40,982 bases of DNA from UBA4844 sp050943255. Lineage in GTDB: Bacteria > Bacillota > Syntrophomonadia > Syntrophomonadales > Syntrophomonadaceae. A model generated the notes under the pieces. It was not told the DNA's origin and searched no databases. It saw only the letters and a list, made by a program, of their open reading frames with translations. Position numbers and translations under genes: made by a program. This document shows positions 6,885-16,462 of this stretch, in pieces; positions within the stretch are counted from its first letter, which is position 1; each line of letters starts with the position of its first letter. The stretch is from assembly GCA_050943255.1 (NCBI GenBank), contig JBMNOV010000014.1, positions 1-40,982 of the forward strand, in the 5' to 3' direction.

Positions 6885-7550
6885 TTAACGGTCAATAGTA
6901 GTACCAATATGCTTTAAATTAGCTACTGCTGTTTTTGGTGAAGAAGATTTGAATATATAGGAACCAGCAACTAGTACATTTGCTCCAGCCTTTACTGCGT
7001 CTGTGCCTGTATCTAAGTTTATCCCTCCATCAACCTGAAGGTAAGGCGTTACTGAGCTATCATCCAGTAACTTTCTGCAACGACCAATCTTGTTTATAGA
7101 CGCAGGAATAAATTTCTGCCCTCCAAAGCCAGGATTAACTGTCATTAATAAAATTAAATCAACATCATGTATGATTTCTTCTAGATTAAATAAAGATGTT
7201 GCTGGGTTAAATGCGACTCCAGCTTTAATCCCTAGATCTTTAATCTGGTTAATAACCCGATTCAAATGAGAACAAGCTTCAAAATGTACGGTAATAATAT
7301 CAGCACCAGCCCGAGCAAATTCAGGTATCATTACTTCTGGTCTTTCTATCATTAGGTGTACATCAAGTACTAAATCATTCTCCTGCCGTATATCGGCTAC
7401 AACCTGCGGCCCAATTGTTATATTAGGTACAAAGTGCCCGTCCATAACATCAATATGCAACCAGTTTGCACCTGCTTTTTTTACTATATTTATATCCTCA
7501 GCCAGCCGGGTAAAATTAGCTGACAGAATGGAAGGAGCAACTAAGGTCAA
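6885..7550 (-). CDS. rpe: Ribulose-phosphate 3-epimerase
   Basis: A TIM-barrel enzyme of the pentose phosphate pathway interconverting ribulose-5-P and xylulose-5-P. It has N-terminal APSILSANF, metal ligands in LHIDVMDGHFVPN and LDVHLMIERPE, MTVNPGFGGQKF, and VDGGIN with catalytic Asp. I prefer TTG at 7550: it is 8 nt after AAGAGG, gives MTLVAPS close to the family start, and overlaps the rsgA stop as TTGA. A GTG at 7559 is possible but overlaps its own ribosome site. Length is 221 residues. The coupling and order rsgA-rpe are as in B. subtilis. Confidence 0.95.
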   Translation of the reverse strand: MTLVAPSILSANFTRLAEDINIVKKAGANWLHIDVMDGHFVPNITIGPQVVADIRQENDLVLDVHLMIERPEVMIPEFARAGADIITVHFEACSHLNRVINQIKDLGIKAGVAFNPATSLFNLEEIIHDVDLILLMTVNPGFGGQKFIPASINKIGRCRKLLDDSSVTPYLQVDGGINLDTGTDAVKAGANVLVAGSYIFKSSSPKTAVANLKHIGTTIDR

Positions 7551-8431
7551 CTGTAGCACCTCTTATTCTTATTAAGCTCTTCTATCATAGTTACGTAATT
7601 ATCATAACGAAATTTAGCTATTAAGCCATTATCTACAGCTTGTTTAACAGCACATTCTTTCTCCCGGTAGTGCATGCAGTTGGAATACTGACAATTTTTT
7701 TTATATTCCTGAAAATCAGGATAGTAATCAGCCAACTTAGAACTATCAATATTAGAAATATTTACAACACTAAAACCCGGGGTATCAGCAACCCAACCTC
7801 CAGTAAGTAAAGGGAATAATTCAACATGTCTTGTAGTATGTTTACCGCGGCCAATCTTATTACTAACTTCCTGAGTTTTTATGCCTGCGCCTTTTATTAA
7901 ACAATTTGACAAACTCGATTTTCCGCTTCCTGAAGGCCCGGCCATAACTGTAACCGAATGATTTATAATATTTCTTAAAAGGTCAATACCTCTATTACTA
8001 ATAACAGAAGTTTGTAAAACATTAAATCCAACTCTACAATAGTACTGTTTTATAAGGGTAGCCCGAGAATCTTCAGGCAAATCACTTTTATTAAGGATAA
8101 TATAAGGAATAAGCTTGTAATAATAAGCATTTATAAGCAAGCTATCTAAGAGCCTAAGACTAGGAGCTGGTTTATCATTGGCCATAACTATAAGTAATAA
8201 ATCAACATTAGCTATTCGGGGGCGTAATAATTCATTACGACGAGCTAGTATCTTTTCAAGTATTCCTCTACTGTCATCAAGCGGAGTAAATAAGACCTTG
8301 TCTCCAGTTAATACCTGTTGCTTAATTTTACCTCGTAACTTGCATTCATAAATATTCTCCTCGGTGTTCTGCACATAGTAGAAGCCCCCATAGTTTTTCA
8401 AAACCATTCCTTCTACATAATCATTGGCCAT
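7547..8431 (-). CDS. rsgA: Ribosome small-subunit-dependent GTPase A
   Basis: A circularly permuted GTPase that checks late 30S maturation. An N-terminal OB domain is followed by G4 (NKSD) before G1 (GPSGSGKSS) and G3 (DTPG), the permuted order typical of RsgA/YloQ. A C-terminal zinc motif NCQYSNCMHYREKEC supplies three Cys and one His. I chose ATG at 8431 because GGGGAGGAGA lies immediately upstream; a GTG at 8446 lies within that site region and has none of its own. Length 294 residues. It is coupled to prkC (19 bp) and overlaps rpe. Confidence 0.96.
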   Translation of the reverse strand: MANDYVEGMVLKNYGGFYYVQNTEENIYECKLRGKIKQQVLTGDKVLFTPLDDSRGILEKILARRNELLRPRIANVDLLLIVMANDKPAPSLRLLDSLLINAYYYKLIPYIILNKSDLPEDSRATLIKQYYCRVGFNVLQTSVISNRGIDLLRNIINHSVTVMAGPSGSGKSSLSNCLIKGAGIKTQEVSNKIGRGKHTTRHVELFPLLTGGWVADTPGFSVVNISNIDSSKLADYYPDFQEYKKNCQYSNCMHYREKECAVKQAVDNGLIAKFRYDNYVTMIEELNKNKRCYS

Positions 8432-8449
8432 TAATCTCCTCCCCACTAA

Positions 8450-10291
8450 TTATAGTTTATTAATTTTATAAGGTTTGTCGTTAAGTTTAATCTCAATGCT
8501 AGCATCCCCTAAATAATTCACTCCTAATGTAATGTGTTCTTGTGCTGCATGAACTTGGTTATAGATTTCTTTATCACCTTGAGAATCATGGAGAATTACC
8601 GATACTTTATAAAAATCACTCTCATCTGGTAATGTTAGGTTAATTACTTTAGTTTGTACAAGCGGTCCGGGTCCCTTACTTATTACTAGGTTAACGGTTG
8701 TTCCTTCATCAACCATTACTCCAGCATCAGTATTCTGTTCTATTACCTGATTAAGAAAGTATTCGTCGCTATCATCTTTCCTAATCTCTCCCACCCGAAG
8801 ATTATTCTTCAAAATTTCCTCCTTGGCCGCTTCTAAATTAAGCCCTATTAAATTAGGCATTGATACTTTAGCTGGCGTTTCACCTTTACTTACCATAAGA
8901 TCAACTTTTTCATTTTTTAATACTTTTGCACCAGCCTTGGGATTTTGAGAAATAATGTACCCTTCCTTATACTTATCATCATATATTTCTTCTACATTAC
9001 CTATCTCTAGATTATTATTTCGTAAAGTAATTTCTGCATCAGTTAATTTGCTGCCCACTAGTTGGGGTACCTCTATTTCCTGAGGACCTAAACTTAATAT
9101 AATGTCTATTTCGCGGCCTTCTTTTACCTTTTGTCCTTTCCCCGGATCCTGATATATAATGGTGTCCTTAGCAAAGCTATCGTTGTATTGCTTTTCTTTA
9201 ACATTCATGGTCAAATTAAGTTTAGCCAATTCATCATTAGCCTCATTTATACTCTTACCTATAATATCAGGAACAACTACCTCATTACCAAATATATTTC
9301 CACCTAGCATAAATAAGATACCTGAGAATAACCCAAACACTGCAATAATAGCAATAAGCACTCCTGTAGCCCGAATTTTCTTTCTTTTAGTCTTATTGTT
9401 CTTATTACCATTAACTGGTGCCATAATTATCGTATCCCCGTTATGATGATTTCCAGCTTTGTAGCTGGTGTAATAATTATCGTTGGTGTTGATAAGAGCA
9501 TTTCGCATCTCTTCAGCAGATTTAAACCTTCTACTAGGTAATTTCTCCATTGAACGATTTATTAAACTCTCTAATCCAGGTGATATGTTACTATTAATTT
9601 CACGAGGAGGTGTAGGTTCATTATGAATATGTTTAAGAGCAACAGTTACAGGACTTTCGGCATCGAATGGTATACTTCCAGTAAGCATCTCATATAAAAC
9701 ACATCCCACGGAATATATATCTGTAGCCGGAGTGAGCGGTTCACCTTTGGCTTGTTCAGGCGAGATATAATGTACAGATCCAATGATGTTTCCCCCATAG
9801 GTAATTGTTTTTTTACTAATAGCTTGGGCTATGCCAAAATCAGCTACCTTAACCATACCATTGGTAGTAATCAAAATGTTATGTGGCTTAATATCCTTAT
9901 GAATAATACCCTTTTCATGAGCCTGCGCTATTCCATCACATATCATAATAGCGATATTAATAGCTTGATCAGGTTTTAAGGGGGCCTGTTCCGCAATAAG
10001 TTCTTTTAGTGTTTTTCCCTCAACATATTCCATAACGATGTAGTATATATCATCTTGCTGGCCTACATCAAAAATATTAACTATGTTGGGATGGGATAAG
10101 CGAGCAGCAGCCATTGCCTCAGTTTTAAATTTGCTAACGAAAGCCAGATCATTTGAATATTCTTCCTTTAGTATTTTAACAGCTACTATTCGATCTAATA
10201 TACGACACCTAGCACGATACACATAGGACATTCCACCTTCGCCAATTTGTTCTAGTAATTCATAACGATCATTTAAAATCGTTGGCTCCAA
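8450..10291 (-). CDS. prkC: PASTA-domain Ser/Thr protein kinase
   Basis: A 613-residue membrane kinase that senses muropeptide or lipid II fragments and controls growth or germination. The kinase domain (10-270) has GEGGMSYV (17-24), K39, HKDIKPHN (131-138) with D133, DFG (151-153) and SPE (177-179). It is followed by a basic juxtamembrane stretch, one membrane segment (about 309-330) and three PASTA repeats (about 336-401, 403-470, 473-541), then a C-terminal beta-rich domain (545-613). The HRD motif reads HKD, a conservative but unusual change. TTG start at 10291, with AGGAGG 8 nt upstream. It lies 12 bp after its partner phosphatase gene. Confidence 0.96.
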   Translation of the reverse strand: MEPTILNDRYELLEQIGEGGMSYVYRARCRILDRIVAVKILKEEYSNDLAFVSKFKTEAMAAARLSHPNIVNIFDVGQQDDIYYIVMEYVEGKTLKELIAEQAPLKPDQAINIAIMICDGIAQAHEKGIIHKDIKPHNILITTNGMVKVADFGIAQAISKKTITYGGNIIGSVHYISPEQAKGEPLTPATDIYSVGCVLYEMLTGSIPFDAESPVTVALKHIHNEPTPPREINSNISPGLESLINRSMEKLPSRRFKSAEEMRNALINTNDNYYTSYKAGNHHNGDTIIMAPVNGNKNNKTKRKKIRATGVLIAIIAVFGLFSGILFMLGGNIFGNEVVVPDIIGKSINEANDELAKLNLTMNVKEKQYNDSFAKDTIIYQDPGKGQKVKEGREIDIILSLGPQEIEVPQLVGSKLTDAEITLRNNNLEIGNVEEIYDDKYKEGYIISQNPKAGAKVLKNEKVDLMVSKGETPAKVSMPNLIGLNLEAAKEEILKNNLRVGEIRKDDSDEYFLNQVIEQNTDAGVMVDEGTTVNLVISKGPGPLVQTKVINLTLPDESDFYKVSVILHDSQGDKEIYNQVHAAQEHITLGVNYLGDASIEIKLNDKPYKINKL

Positions 10292-10303
10292 AATATTTAC
10301 CTC

Positions 10304-11026
10304 CTATTTAATGCGCACAAGTACAATGGTGATATTATCTTGACCACCATTTTTTAATGCTGCATCAAGTAGTATATGGGTATTCTCTTCAAGGCTTTTA
10401 TCTGGCTTTAGAATAGCTTCAATTACCTTTTCATCAAGCATATCGCTTAGTCCATCACTGCATAGCATTATAATATCACGAGAATATAACCTACTCTCAA
10501 AATTATCTATTTCAACTTGGGGCTCAACACCTAGAGCCCGAGTAAGTATATGGTTGTAAGCACTCCCCTTTTTCTCTTCCTTTTTTAGTAAACCATCATT
10601 AACCATTTGTTCGGCCAGGGTATGATCATGGGTAATTTTTTTTAGCTTTTTATTACGCATTATGTATAAGCTGCTATCACCCACATTAGCAACAGAAAGT
10701 TGTTTATCGATTAATAAGGCGGCTGTAACTGTTGTCCCCATGTCATGACACTCAGAATTATTCTTTCCTTCTAACCATATATGCTGGTTGGCCTTTTGGA
10801 TTGCCATGTTTAACTTTGCTATTGGGTTATTAATAAGGTTATCTTTATCTTCATGAAGGAAAAACTCTCTAATACAGTCCACAGCTAACCTGGAAGCTAT
10901 ATCGCCACCTTTGTGCCCGCCCATACCATCACAAACTACAAATAAGCCGTGTGACTCCAAAGCCAATGAATTATCCTCATTCTTTTTTCTTAATAAACCT
11001 TTATCTGAGATTACAGCTATTTCCAT
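10304..11026 (-). CDS. prpC: PP2C-family Ser/Thr phosphatase
   Basis: A 240-residue PPM-family phosphatase, soluble, of normal length. Metal-binding motifs are visible: KNEDN (15-19), CDGMGGHKGGD (32-42), GTTVTAALL, GDSSLY, CSDGLSDML and GGQDNITIVLV near the C-terminus. It reverses PrkC phosphorylation. ATG start after GAGAGG. It lies directly upstream of prkC, the standard Firmicute pair. Confidence 0.96.
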   Translation of the reverse strand: MEIAVISDKGLLRKKNEDNSLALESHGLFVVCDGMGGHKGGDIASRLAVDCIREFFLHEDKDNLINNPIAKLNMAIQKANQHIWLEGKNNSECHDMGTTVTAALLIDKQLSVANVGDSSLYIMRNKKLKKITHDHTLAEQMVNDGLLKKEEKKGSAYNHILTRALGVEPQVEIDNFESRLYSRDIIMLCSDGLSDMLDEKVIEAILKPDKSLEENTHILLDAALKNGGQDNITIVLVRIK

Positions 11027-11048
11027 ATAAACCTCTCAAATGCTTCAG

Positions 11049-11099
11049 GGAATTAATATAATTGGTAAGTTATCACCAATTCTCGAAATGACGAATTCC
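11049..11099 (-). other. Two-part hairpin in the rlmN-prpC gap
   Basis: An outer GGAATT/AATTCC stem (11049-11054 with 11094-11099) encloses an inner 7-bp AATTGGT/ACCAATT stem (11060-11066 with 11075-11081). It fills most of the 97-nt gap. No U-run follows, so it is not a clear terminator. It may be an RNA processing or stability element. Confidence 0.35.
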
Positions 11100-11123
11100 T
11101 TCTTAAAAACAATTAAATAACCG

Positions 11124-12203
11124 CTATTTTCTATATTCTGCACGCAATTGTCCACATGCTGCTGCAATATCAGCACCTTTTTCTTCTCTAATGGTTACAT
11201 TAAGACCCTCATTATTTAAGTAATTATAAAATTGCATAACTTTAGATGTAGAAGGTTTTTTAAAAGGTAAGCCTCCCACTTCATTATAGGGAATAAGGTT
11301 AATATTGGCTAGTAAAGGTTTTACCATTTTTATTAGTCTTATGGCATCATCAAGGCTATCATTAACCTGGTCCAGTAAAATATACTCAAATGTAATCCGT
11401 CGATTAGTAATCTGATTATAGTGTTTAAGAGCCAATACAAGCTTTTCCAATGGATATTTCCGGTTTAAAGGAATTAATTTATCACGGAGTTCATTGTAAC
11501 AGGCATGTAATGATACTGCTAATGTAACCTGAAGGTTTTCGTTAATTAACCTGTAAATTCCAGTTATATCGCCTGAAGTAGAAATGGTAATGTGCCTTTG
11601 TCCAATACCGATTCCTTTTGGTTCATTTAGAATCTTAATAGACTTAATAACTTCATCATAGTTAAGCATTGGTTCGCCCATACCCATATATACCACATTA
11701 CTTATTAGGTTATCATTACTGGATTTAAGTCTTTTAGCTAATTCTCTTTGGGAACCTAGTACCTGTCCTATCATTTCATAAGCCTTAAGGTTACGCTGAA
11801 ACCCTGAATTGCCAGTAGCACAAAAAACACATCCTACTGGACAACCTACCTGAGAAGATATACATATTGTATATTGATGGTTCTTATATTGCTTCTCATT
11901 GTGAGGTATTAATACACTTTCAATTCTTTTTTTATCTTCTAATTCCATTAAAAATTTTCGGGTACCATCATTTGATACTCGCTGTTTTAATACTCTTGGG
12001 ATAGATATTTTAGCTTTGTCATCTAAATGGTTCCGCAGTTCCCGGGGTAAATCTGTCATTTCGTAAAAAGAGCTTATCCCCTTTGAATGAATCCATTTAT
12101 ATATTTGACGTCCACGATATGCTGGTTCACCTAGTACTATCATATAATCTTCTATCTCTTTTATTCCCATACCAAGAAGCTCAGTTTTTAAATTATTGTT
12201 CAT
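11124..12203 (-). CDS. rlmN: Dual-specificity 23S rRNA/tRNA adenine-C2 methyltransferase
   Basis: A 359-residue radical-SAM enzyme that methylates A2503 of 23S rRNA and A37 of some tRNAs. The cluster motif C121-x3-C125-x2-C128 (CPVGCVFC) is present, together with C350 near the C-terminus (AAACGQLRAEY), the methyl-carrying cysteine, and C114. GEPMLNYDEV is also typical. The ATG is unusual in that GGAGG lies 15 nt upstream; the next upstream in-frame codon triplets include a TAA, so no alternative start fits. It follows rsmB by 6 bp. Confidence 0.95.
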   Translation of the reverse strand: MNNNLKTELLGMGIKEIEDYMIVLGEPAYRGRQIYKWIHSKGISSFYEMTDLPRELRNHLDDKAKISIPRVLKQRVSNDGTRKFLMELEDKKRIESVLIPHNEKQYKNHQYTICISSQVGCPVGCVFCATGNSGFQRNLKAYEMIGQVLGSQRELAKRLKSSNDNLISNVVYMGMGEPMLNYDEVIKSIKILNEPKGIGIGQRHITISTSGDITGIYRLINENLQVTLAVSLHACYNELRDKLIPLNRKYPLEKLVLALKHYNQITNRRITFEYILLDQVNDSLDDAIRLIKMVKPLLANINLIPYNEVGGLPFKKPSTSKVMQFYNYLNNEGLNVTIREEKGADIAAACGQLRAEYRK

Positions 12204-12209
12204 ACTTTG

Positions 12210-13589
12210 TTATTGTTTCCTCCTCAACAGAGCATAGAACATACCGTCGCAATTATACTTGCCTGGCAAAATAGTTAACATTCCCTGGGCTGCACTTTTT
12301 TTGTCTTTCAGGTCTAACGGAAAAAAGGATATTCGATCCTCAAATCCCAGTAAGTCATAATTATTATTACTATCACTAAGAAATGCATATACTACTTCCT
12401 CGTTTTCCTCCTTGCGAATCGAACAAGTGGAATAAAGTAAATATCCCCCCGGACTAATCATAGCAGCTGCTTTTTGCAACATTTGGTACTGTAAGTGACT
12501 AATTTGCTCAACCTGCTCCTCATGCTTCTTCCACCTCGCATCAGAACGCCTATTTAATACCCCGGTCCCTGAACAGGGAACATCAAGCAGTACTCGACAT
12601 GCTGTCGGTTGTTCTTCCATTAATAAAACATCTTTGACCCTCTCATCAACTATATTTATACCTAGCCGGGAGCAATTAACTTTTAATATCTTTATTTTAT
12701 GGTTGTAGCTGTCAAAAGCCTTGATAAATCCTCTATTACCCATCAATTCTGCTATATGGGTAGTCTTCCCTCCTAGTCCGCAGCAGAGATCAACTATAAC
12801 TTCGCCTGACTCTGGAGCCAAAATATAACCTGCCAGCATTGACGCTTCATTCTGAACATAAAAAAAACCTTTTTTATAAGCAGATAATTTTTCCAATGGT
12901 TGTTCTAATGATTCAACCCTTATTCCATGTGGTAAGTTGGGGCTAGGATAACAGTTCACTTTACTCTCTTGCAAAAGTGATATTAGCACCTCACGACTAG
13001 TTTTTAATATATTTACTCTTAAATCAAGTCGAGCTGGTTGATTATTATATTTTAAAATATCAATTGTCTCTTGCCGAGAAAAATGATAAAGCAAATAATC
13101 CACCATTTCTGGTGGATGGGAATAATAAATAGCTAGGTATTCCGGACTATGGCTGGGGGGATAAGTAATATTTTCTTGTTGACGTATCAGATTTCTTAAT
13201 ACCCCGTTTACTACCCTTGCCAGGTTTTCGTTGCAACGTCTACGTGCTATTTCTACTGCATCATTAACTGAAGCAAAGTCCGGAACTCGATCCATAAAAA
13301 TAATTTGGTACGCAGCAACTCGCAGGATACTTCGCAACCAGGGATTCTGTGTAGTAATTTTTTGTTTCAAAAAAAAATCAAGCACCCAGTCAAGGTGCTT
13401 AAGCATACGTATTGTACCATTCACCAGTTCAGTAAACAAACTGCGGTCCATATTATTCAGTTTGCTTTCACGAAGGGTTTTATCTATAGTTAGATTAGCA
13501 TAGGCACCTTTTTCAGTTACCTCATAAACAGTTTGTACTGCCAAATCTCTTGCTTCATTTACATTATTGGCAGTAAATTTTCTGACCAT
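12210..13589 (-). CDS. rsmB: 16S rRNA (cytosine-967-C5)-methyltransferase
   Basis: A 459-residue protein. An N-terminal NusB-like RNA-binding domain (about 1-140) is joined to a Rossmann methyltransferase with the SAM site DLCCGLGGKTTHIAE, the LDVPCSGTGVLNRRSD motif IV and YSTCSIRKEENE with the second catalytic cysteine. ATG at 13589 is chosen because AATAGGAGG ends 6 nt before it; a GTG at 13610 would include the ribosome site in the coding sequence. It is preceded by yugP and followed by rlmN. Confidence 0.95.
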   Translation of the reverse strand: MVRKFTANNVNEARDLAVQTVYEVTEKGAYANLTIDKTLRESKLNNMDRSLFTELVNGTIRMLKHLDWVLDFFLKQKITTQNPWLRSILRVAAYQIIFMDRVPDFASVNDAVEIARRRCNENLARVVNGVLRNLIRQQENITYPPSHSPEYLAIYYSHPPEMVDYLLYHFSRQETIDILKYNNQPARLDLRVNILKTSREVLISLLQESKVNCYPSPNLPHGIRVESLEQPLEKLSAYKKGFFYVQNEASMLAGYILAPESGEVIVDLCCGLGGKTTHIAELMGNRGFIKAFDSYNHKIKILKVNCSRLGINIVDERVKDVLLMEEQPTACRVLLDVPCSGTGVLNRRSDARWKKHEEQVEQISHLQYQMLQKAAAMISPGGYLLYSTCSIRKEENEEVVYAFLSDSNNNYDLLGFEDRISFFPLDLKDKKSAAQGMLTILPGKYNCDGMFYALLRRKQ

Positions 13590-13599
13590 GCAAATCCTC

Positions 13600-14277
13600 C
13601 TATTCATCACTATGGGTAAATATGGTTAGATAATATAATAATGTAGCAATTGATGACAATGTTGCTGCAATATACGTTAAAGCAGCTGCGCCCAGCACAT
13701 TCCTAACCATCGGCACTTCGGCATTAGTAATAAGGCCTGATTCACTTAACTGGCTTATAGCTCGACGAGAGGCATTTAACTCGACTGGTAACGTAACTAT
13801 ATGAAATAGAACAACAGCAGAAAACAGTATTATCCCTAACATCACCAGATTAAGACTATTCATAAAAAAACCAACAAGTAAAATAGGAAAAGAAGCATTG
13901 GAAGCAATATTGGTTATCGGCACAATCTGGTGCCTTAATTCTAATGGCCCATATTTCTGATTATGTTGAATTGCATGACCTACTTCATGTGCAGCTACCC
14001 CTATAGCGGCTATAGAATTACTACCGTAAACAGTTTCAGAAAGTCTAACTTTACGGCTTGTTGGATCATAATGATCCGAAAGACTGCCACTAACAGGTTC
14101 AACGCTAACCCTTCCACTCATTCCGTTTCTTCGTAGAATAGTATTAGCCACGTCCATTCCTGTTAATCCTCTGCTAGACCTTACCTCCGAATATTTATTA
14201 AAAGTTGATTTAACCTTATACTGGGCGTAAAACGATAATATTAATGCGGGTATAATAAATATAAAATAACTAACCAT
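13600..14277 (-). CDS. YugP-type membrane zinc metallopeptidase
   Basis: A 225-residue integral membrane protein of the neutral zinc metallopeptidase family (YugP). It has an N-terminal membrane segment (3-20), a cytosolic stretch with LTGMDVANTILRRNGM, the zinc-binding HEVGH motif (97-101) and a hydrophobic C-terminal half with segments near 127-163 and 195-218. Substrate unknown. ATG with GGAGG upstream. In B. subtilis yugP lies elsewhere; here it is inserted between the DUF116 gene and rsmB. Confidence 0.9.
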   Translation of the reverse strand: MVSYFIFIIPALILSFYAQYKVKSTFNKYSEVRSSRGLTGMDVANTILRRNGMSGRVSVEPVSGSLSDHYDPTSRKVRLSETVYGSNSIAAIGVAAHEVGHAIQHNQKYGPLELRHQIVPITNIASNASFPILLVGFFMNSLNLVMLGIILFSAVVLFHIVTLPVELNASRRAISQLSESGLITNAEVPMVRNVLGAAALTYIAATLSSIATLLYYLTIFTHSDE

Positions 14278-14281
14278 AAGT

Positions 14282-15034
14282 TTATTCCTCCTTTATTATG
14301 CTTTGTAAAGCTTTCTCAACTTCACCTAGATCTACCCTGGTATTAATACATGGACCTTGGGGGCGACAATTTAAAACTCCTATTACGGGAATAGCCCTTA
14401 TTTCATGTATACCCAGAGATAAATCTCTTTCACAGGCAATTGCTATCACCCCTTTTGGGTTTGTATCTTTTATAAATTTGCGGGCAAGTGTTCCTCCAGT
14501 TGCTATTCTTAAAATAGCATTGTTTTCCTTAGCTAGTTTTTTCAGGCTAGTAATATCACATTTTCCACAATCTCTACAATTATTAACATTCATGGTTATT
14601 TTATAAGGACACTCTGAGTTTTGCATGCAATGGGGTGCAAGAATTAATATCTGATTTCCCTTAAGACAAAGATCTTTTAACCCTACGAGATAGTTGTTTA
14701 CTTGAATATATGATTGTAATATGTTTTCTCTATTAATCCCTATAAGCCTACCAGTTAACAAAGCCACAGGAAATAGGGTATCTTTTACTGTCTGGCCTAA
14801 AGTCTCCATTGAAGGTGTGCTTTTATCTCTAACTATTACCAAGACAATAGATATAATTCCTCCAAGTAAAATAGCAAACATAATCACAGCTATTGTACTA
14901 ATGCTAATCAATAATATTTGATTTAATACGATATCCCGGTTACTTACTAGAATATATAACAGAAAACCTATTAATAGTATAAGTATAAGACTAATAGCTA
15001 GAAGTCCTATGTATAATCGCTTTTTAGTATTCAA
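14282..15034 (-). CDS. DUF116 membrane protein with cysteine-rich domain
   Basis: A 250-residue protein with two N-terminal membrane segments (about 9-30 and 39-67), then a cytosolic DUF116-type domain. The domain holds eight cysteines (C136, C142, C153, C156, C159, C201, C223, C229), including CRDCGKC, which suggests a metal or iron-sulfur site. The function of the family is unknown. It lies between fmt and yugP, as in several clostridial genomes (from general knowledge). TTG start at 15034. Confidence 0.8.
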   Translation of the reverse strand: MNTKKRLYIGLLAISLILILLIGFLLYILVSNRDIVLNQILLISISTIAVIMFAILLGGIISIVLVIVRDKSTPSMETLGQTVKDTLFPVALLTGRLIGINRENILQSYIQVNNYLVGLKDLCLKGNQILILAPHCMQNSECPYKITMNVNNCRDCGKCDITSLKKLAKENNAILRIATGGTLARKFIKDTNPKGVIAIACERDLSLGIHEIRAIPVIGVLNCRPQGPCINTRVDLGEVEKALQSIIKEE

Positions 15035-15049
15035 TTGTTATCCCCCCGG

Positions 15050-15979
15050 CTAAGCAAGTATAGTACCAGGTTCAAGTTTATTTCCCCGAAGGAAATCCCG
15101 GACGGACATTCTTTTTTTGCCTTCCTTTTGTATTTCAACTATTTCTAGAATTCCTTGGCCACACTTTACCCAAAAACTATTACTTCCTATTTCTATAATC
15201 TGTGCAACATCTCCATCCTGACGGTTATCTACTACGTTACTTTTAAATACTTTAACTTTATAACCATTGATTAAAAACCAGGCTCCCGGGACCGGACTTA
15301 AAGCTCTTATCTGGTTATGGATATGAAGTGCCGGGTTACACCAGTTTATTCTTTCATCTTGCGGTTGAATCCGGTTAGCATAACTAGCTTCACTTTCTTC
15401 TTGAGGATATCTGATAATACAATTATTCTGTATTTTTTCAATAGTATCTATGATTAATTTGGCCCCTTGTTCTGCCATAATTTTCTCCAGCATACCATGA
15501 TCATAATTGTCCTCTATCCGAATAGGTAACTGAAATAGGATGTCTCCAGTATCAAGTCCCTCATCCATGAACATTGTCGTAACTCCACTAACAGTTTCAC
15601 CATTCATCAATGCTCTTTGAATAGGAGCAGCACCGCGATAACGAGGTAAAAGGGAAGCATGAAGATTAACACAACCAAACTTAGGAAAAGTAAGAATTTC
15701 CCAGGGAATTATTTGTCCATATGATACTACGACAATCAGGTCAGGTTGCCAGCTTTTAACCTGTTCAATAGCCGAGCTATCTTTTATACTAACAGGTTGG
15801 CTAATAGCTAGACCATGTTGCAGGGCTAATTGTTTAATTGGTGTAATTCCCAACTTATTTCCTCTCCCCCGAGGCCGATCAGGTTGAGTAATAACTCCCT
15901 GGATATCATGGGAGGAAATTAATAAATTAGTTAGTGAAGGTACTGCAAATTCAGATGTCCCCATAAAAACTATATTCAA
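15050..15979 (-). CDS. fmt: Methionyl-tRNA formyltransferase
   Basis: A 309-residue enzyme that formylates initiator Met-tRNA. It has an N-terminal Rossmann domain (IVFMGTSEFAVPSL) with the formyl-THF site HASLLPRYRGAAPIQ and DTGDILFQ, then a C-terminal OB-like domain. The start is TTG at 15979, overlapping the def stop as TTGA, which implies translational coupling. Order def-fmt as in B. subtilis. Confidence 0.96.
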   Translation of the reverse strand: MNIVFMGTSEFAVPSLTNLLISSHDIQGVITQPDRPRGRGNKLGITPIKQLALQHGLAISQPVSIKDSSAIEQVKSWQPDLIVVVSYGQIIPWEILTFPKFGCVNLHASLLPRYRGAAPIQRALMNGETVSGVTTMFMDEGLDTGDILFQLPIRIEDNYDHGMLEKIMAEQGAKLIIDTIEKIQNNCIIRYPQEESEASYANRIQPQDERINWCNPALHIHNQIRALSPVPGAWFLINGYKVKVFKSNVVDNRQDGDVAQIIEIGSNSFWVKCGQGILEIVEIQKEGKKRMSVRDFLRGNKLEPGTILA

Positions 15980-16452
15980 CTTCTATCACCCCGACCGGTT
16001 TTGGGCTTATGAATATCAATTGCCCGATCTATAAACAAAATCCCATCAAGGTGATCAATTTCATGCTGGAAAGCCCGAGCTAAAAGCTGCTCTCCTTCAT
16101 GAATTACCTCTTTTCCTTCTCGGTTTAGTGCTTTGACAACAACTCGGTTTGAACGTGTAACCCGCCCTACTGTATCGGGAATACTTAGACATCCTTCAGT
16201 ACCGGTTTGCTCTCCTTCTCTAAAAATTATTTCCGGATTAATAAGTTCAATCAAATTATCTCCGATATCAATTAAAACAATGCGTTTGGATACACCAATC
16301 TGAGGGGCAGCAATACCTACTCCATCAAATGCCTGCATTGTATCACGCATGTTATCAAGAACCCTAATTACGCCTGTATTAATGTTTTTTACTGGTGCCG
16401 CTTTTAATCGCAACACTTCGTTAGGAAGAGTTACCACCTGGTAAATAGCCAT
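15976..16452 (-). CDS. def: Peptide deformylase
   Basis: A 158-residue metallohydrolase that removes the formyl group from nascent proteins. All three motifs are present: GVGIAAPQIG (44-53), EGCLSIP (86-92) with metal ligand C88, and QHEIDHLDG (129-137) with H130, E131 and H134. ATG with AAGGAGG upstream, 10 bp after priA. Works with Fmt, encoded directly downstream. Confidence 0.97.
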   Translation of the reverse strand: MAIYQVVTLPNEVLRLKAAPVKNINTGVIRVLDNMRDTMQAFDGVGIAAPQIGVSKRIVLIDIGDNLIELINPEIIFREGEQTGTEGCLSIPDTVGRVTRSNRVVVKALNREGKEVIHEGEQLLARAFQHEIDHLDGILFIDRAIDIHKPKTGRGDRS

Positions 16453-16462
16453 TATGACCTCC

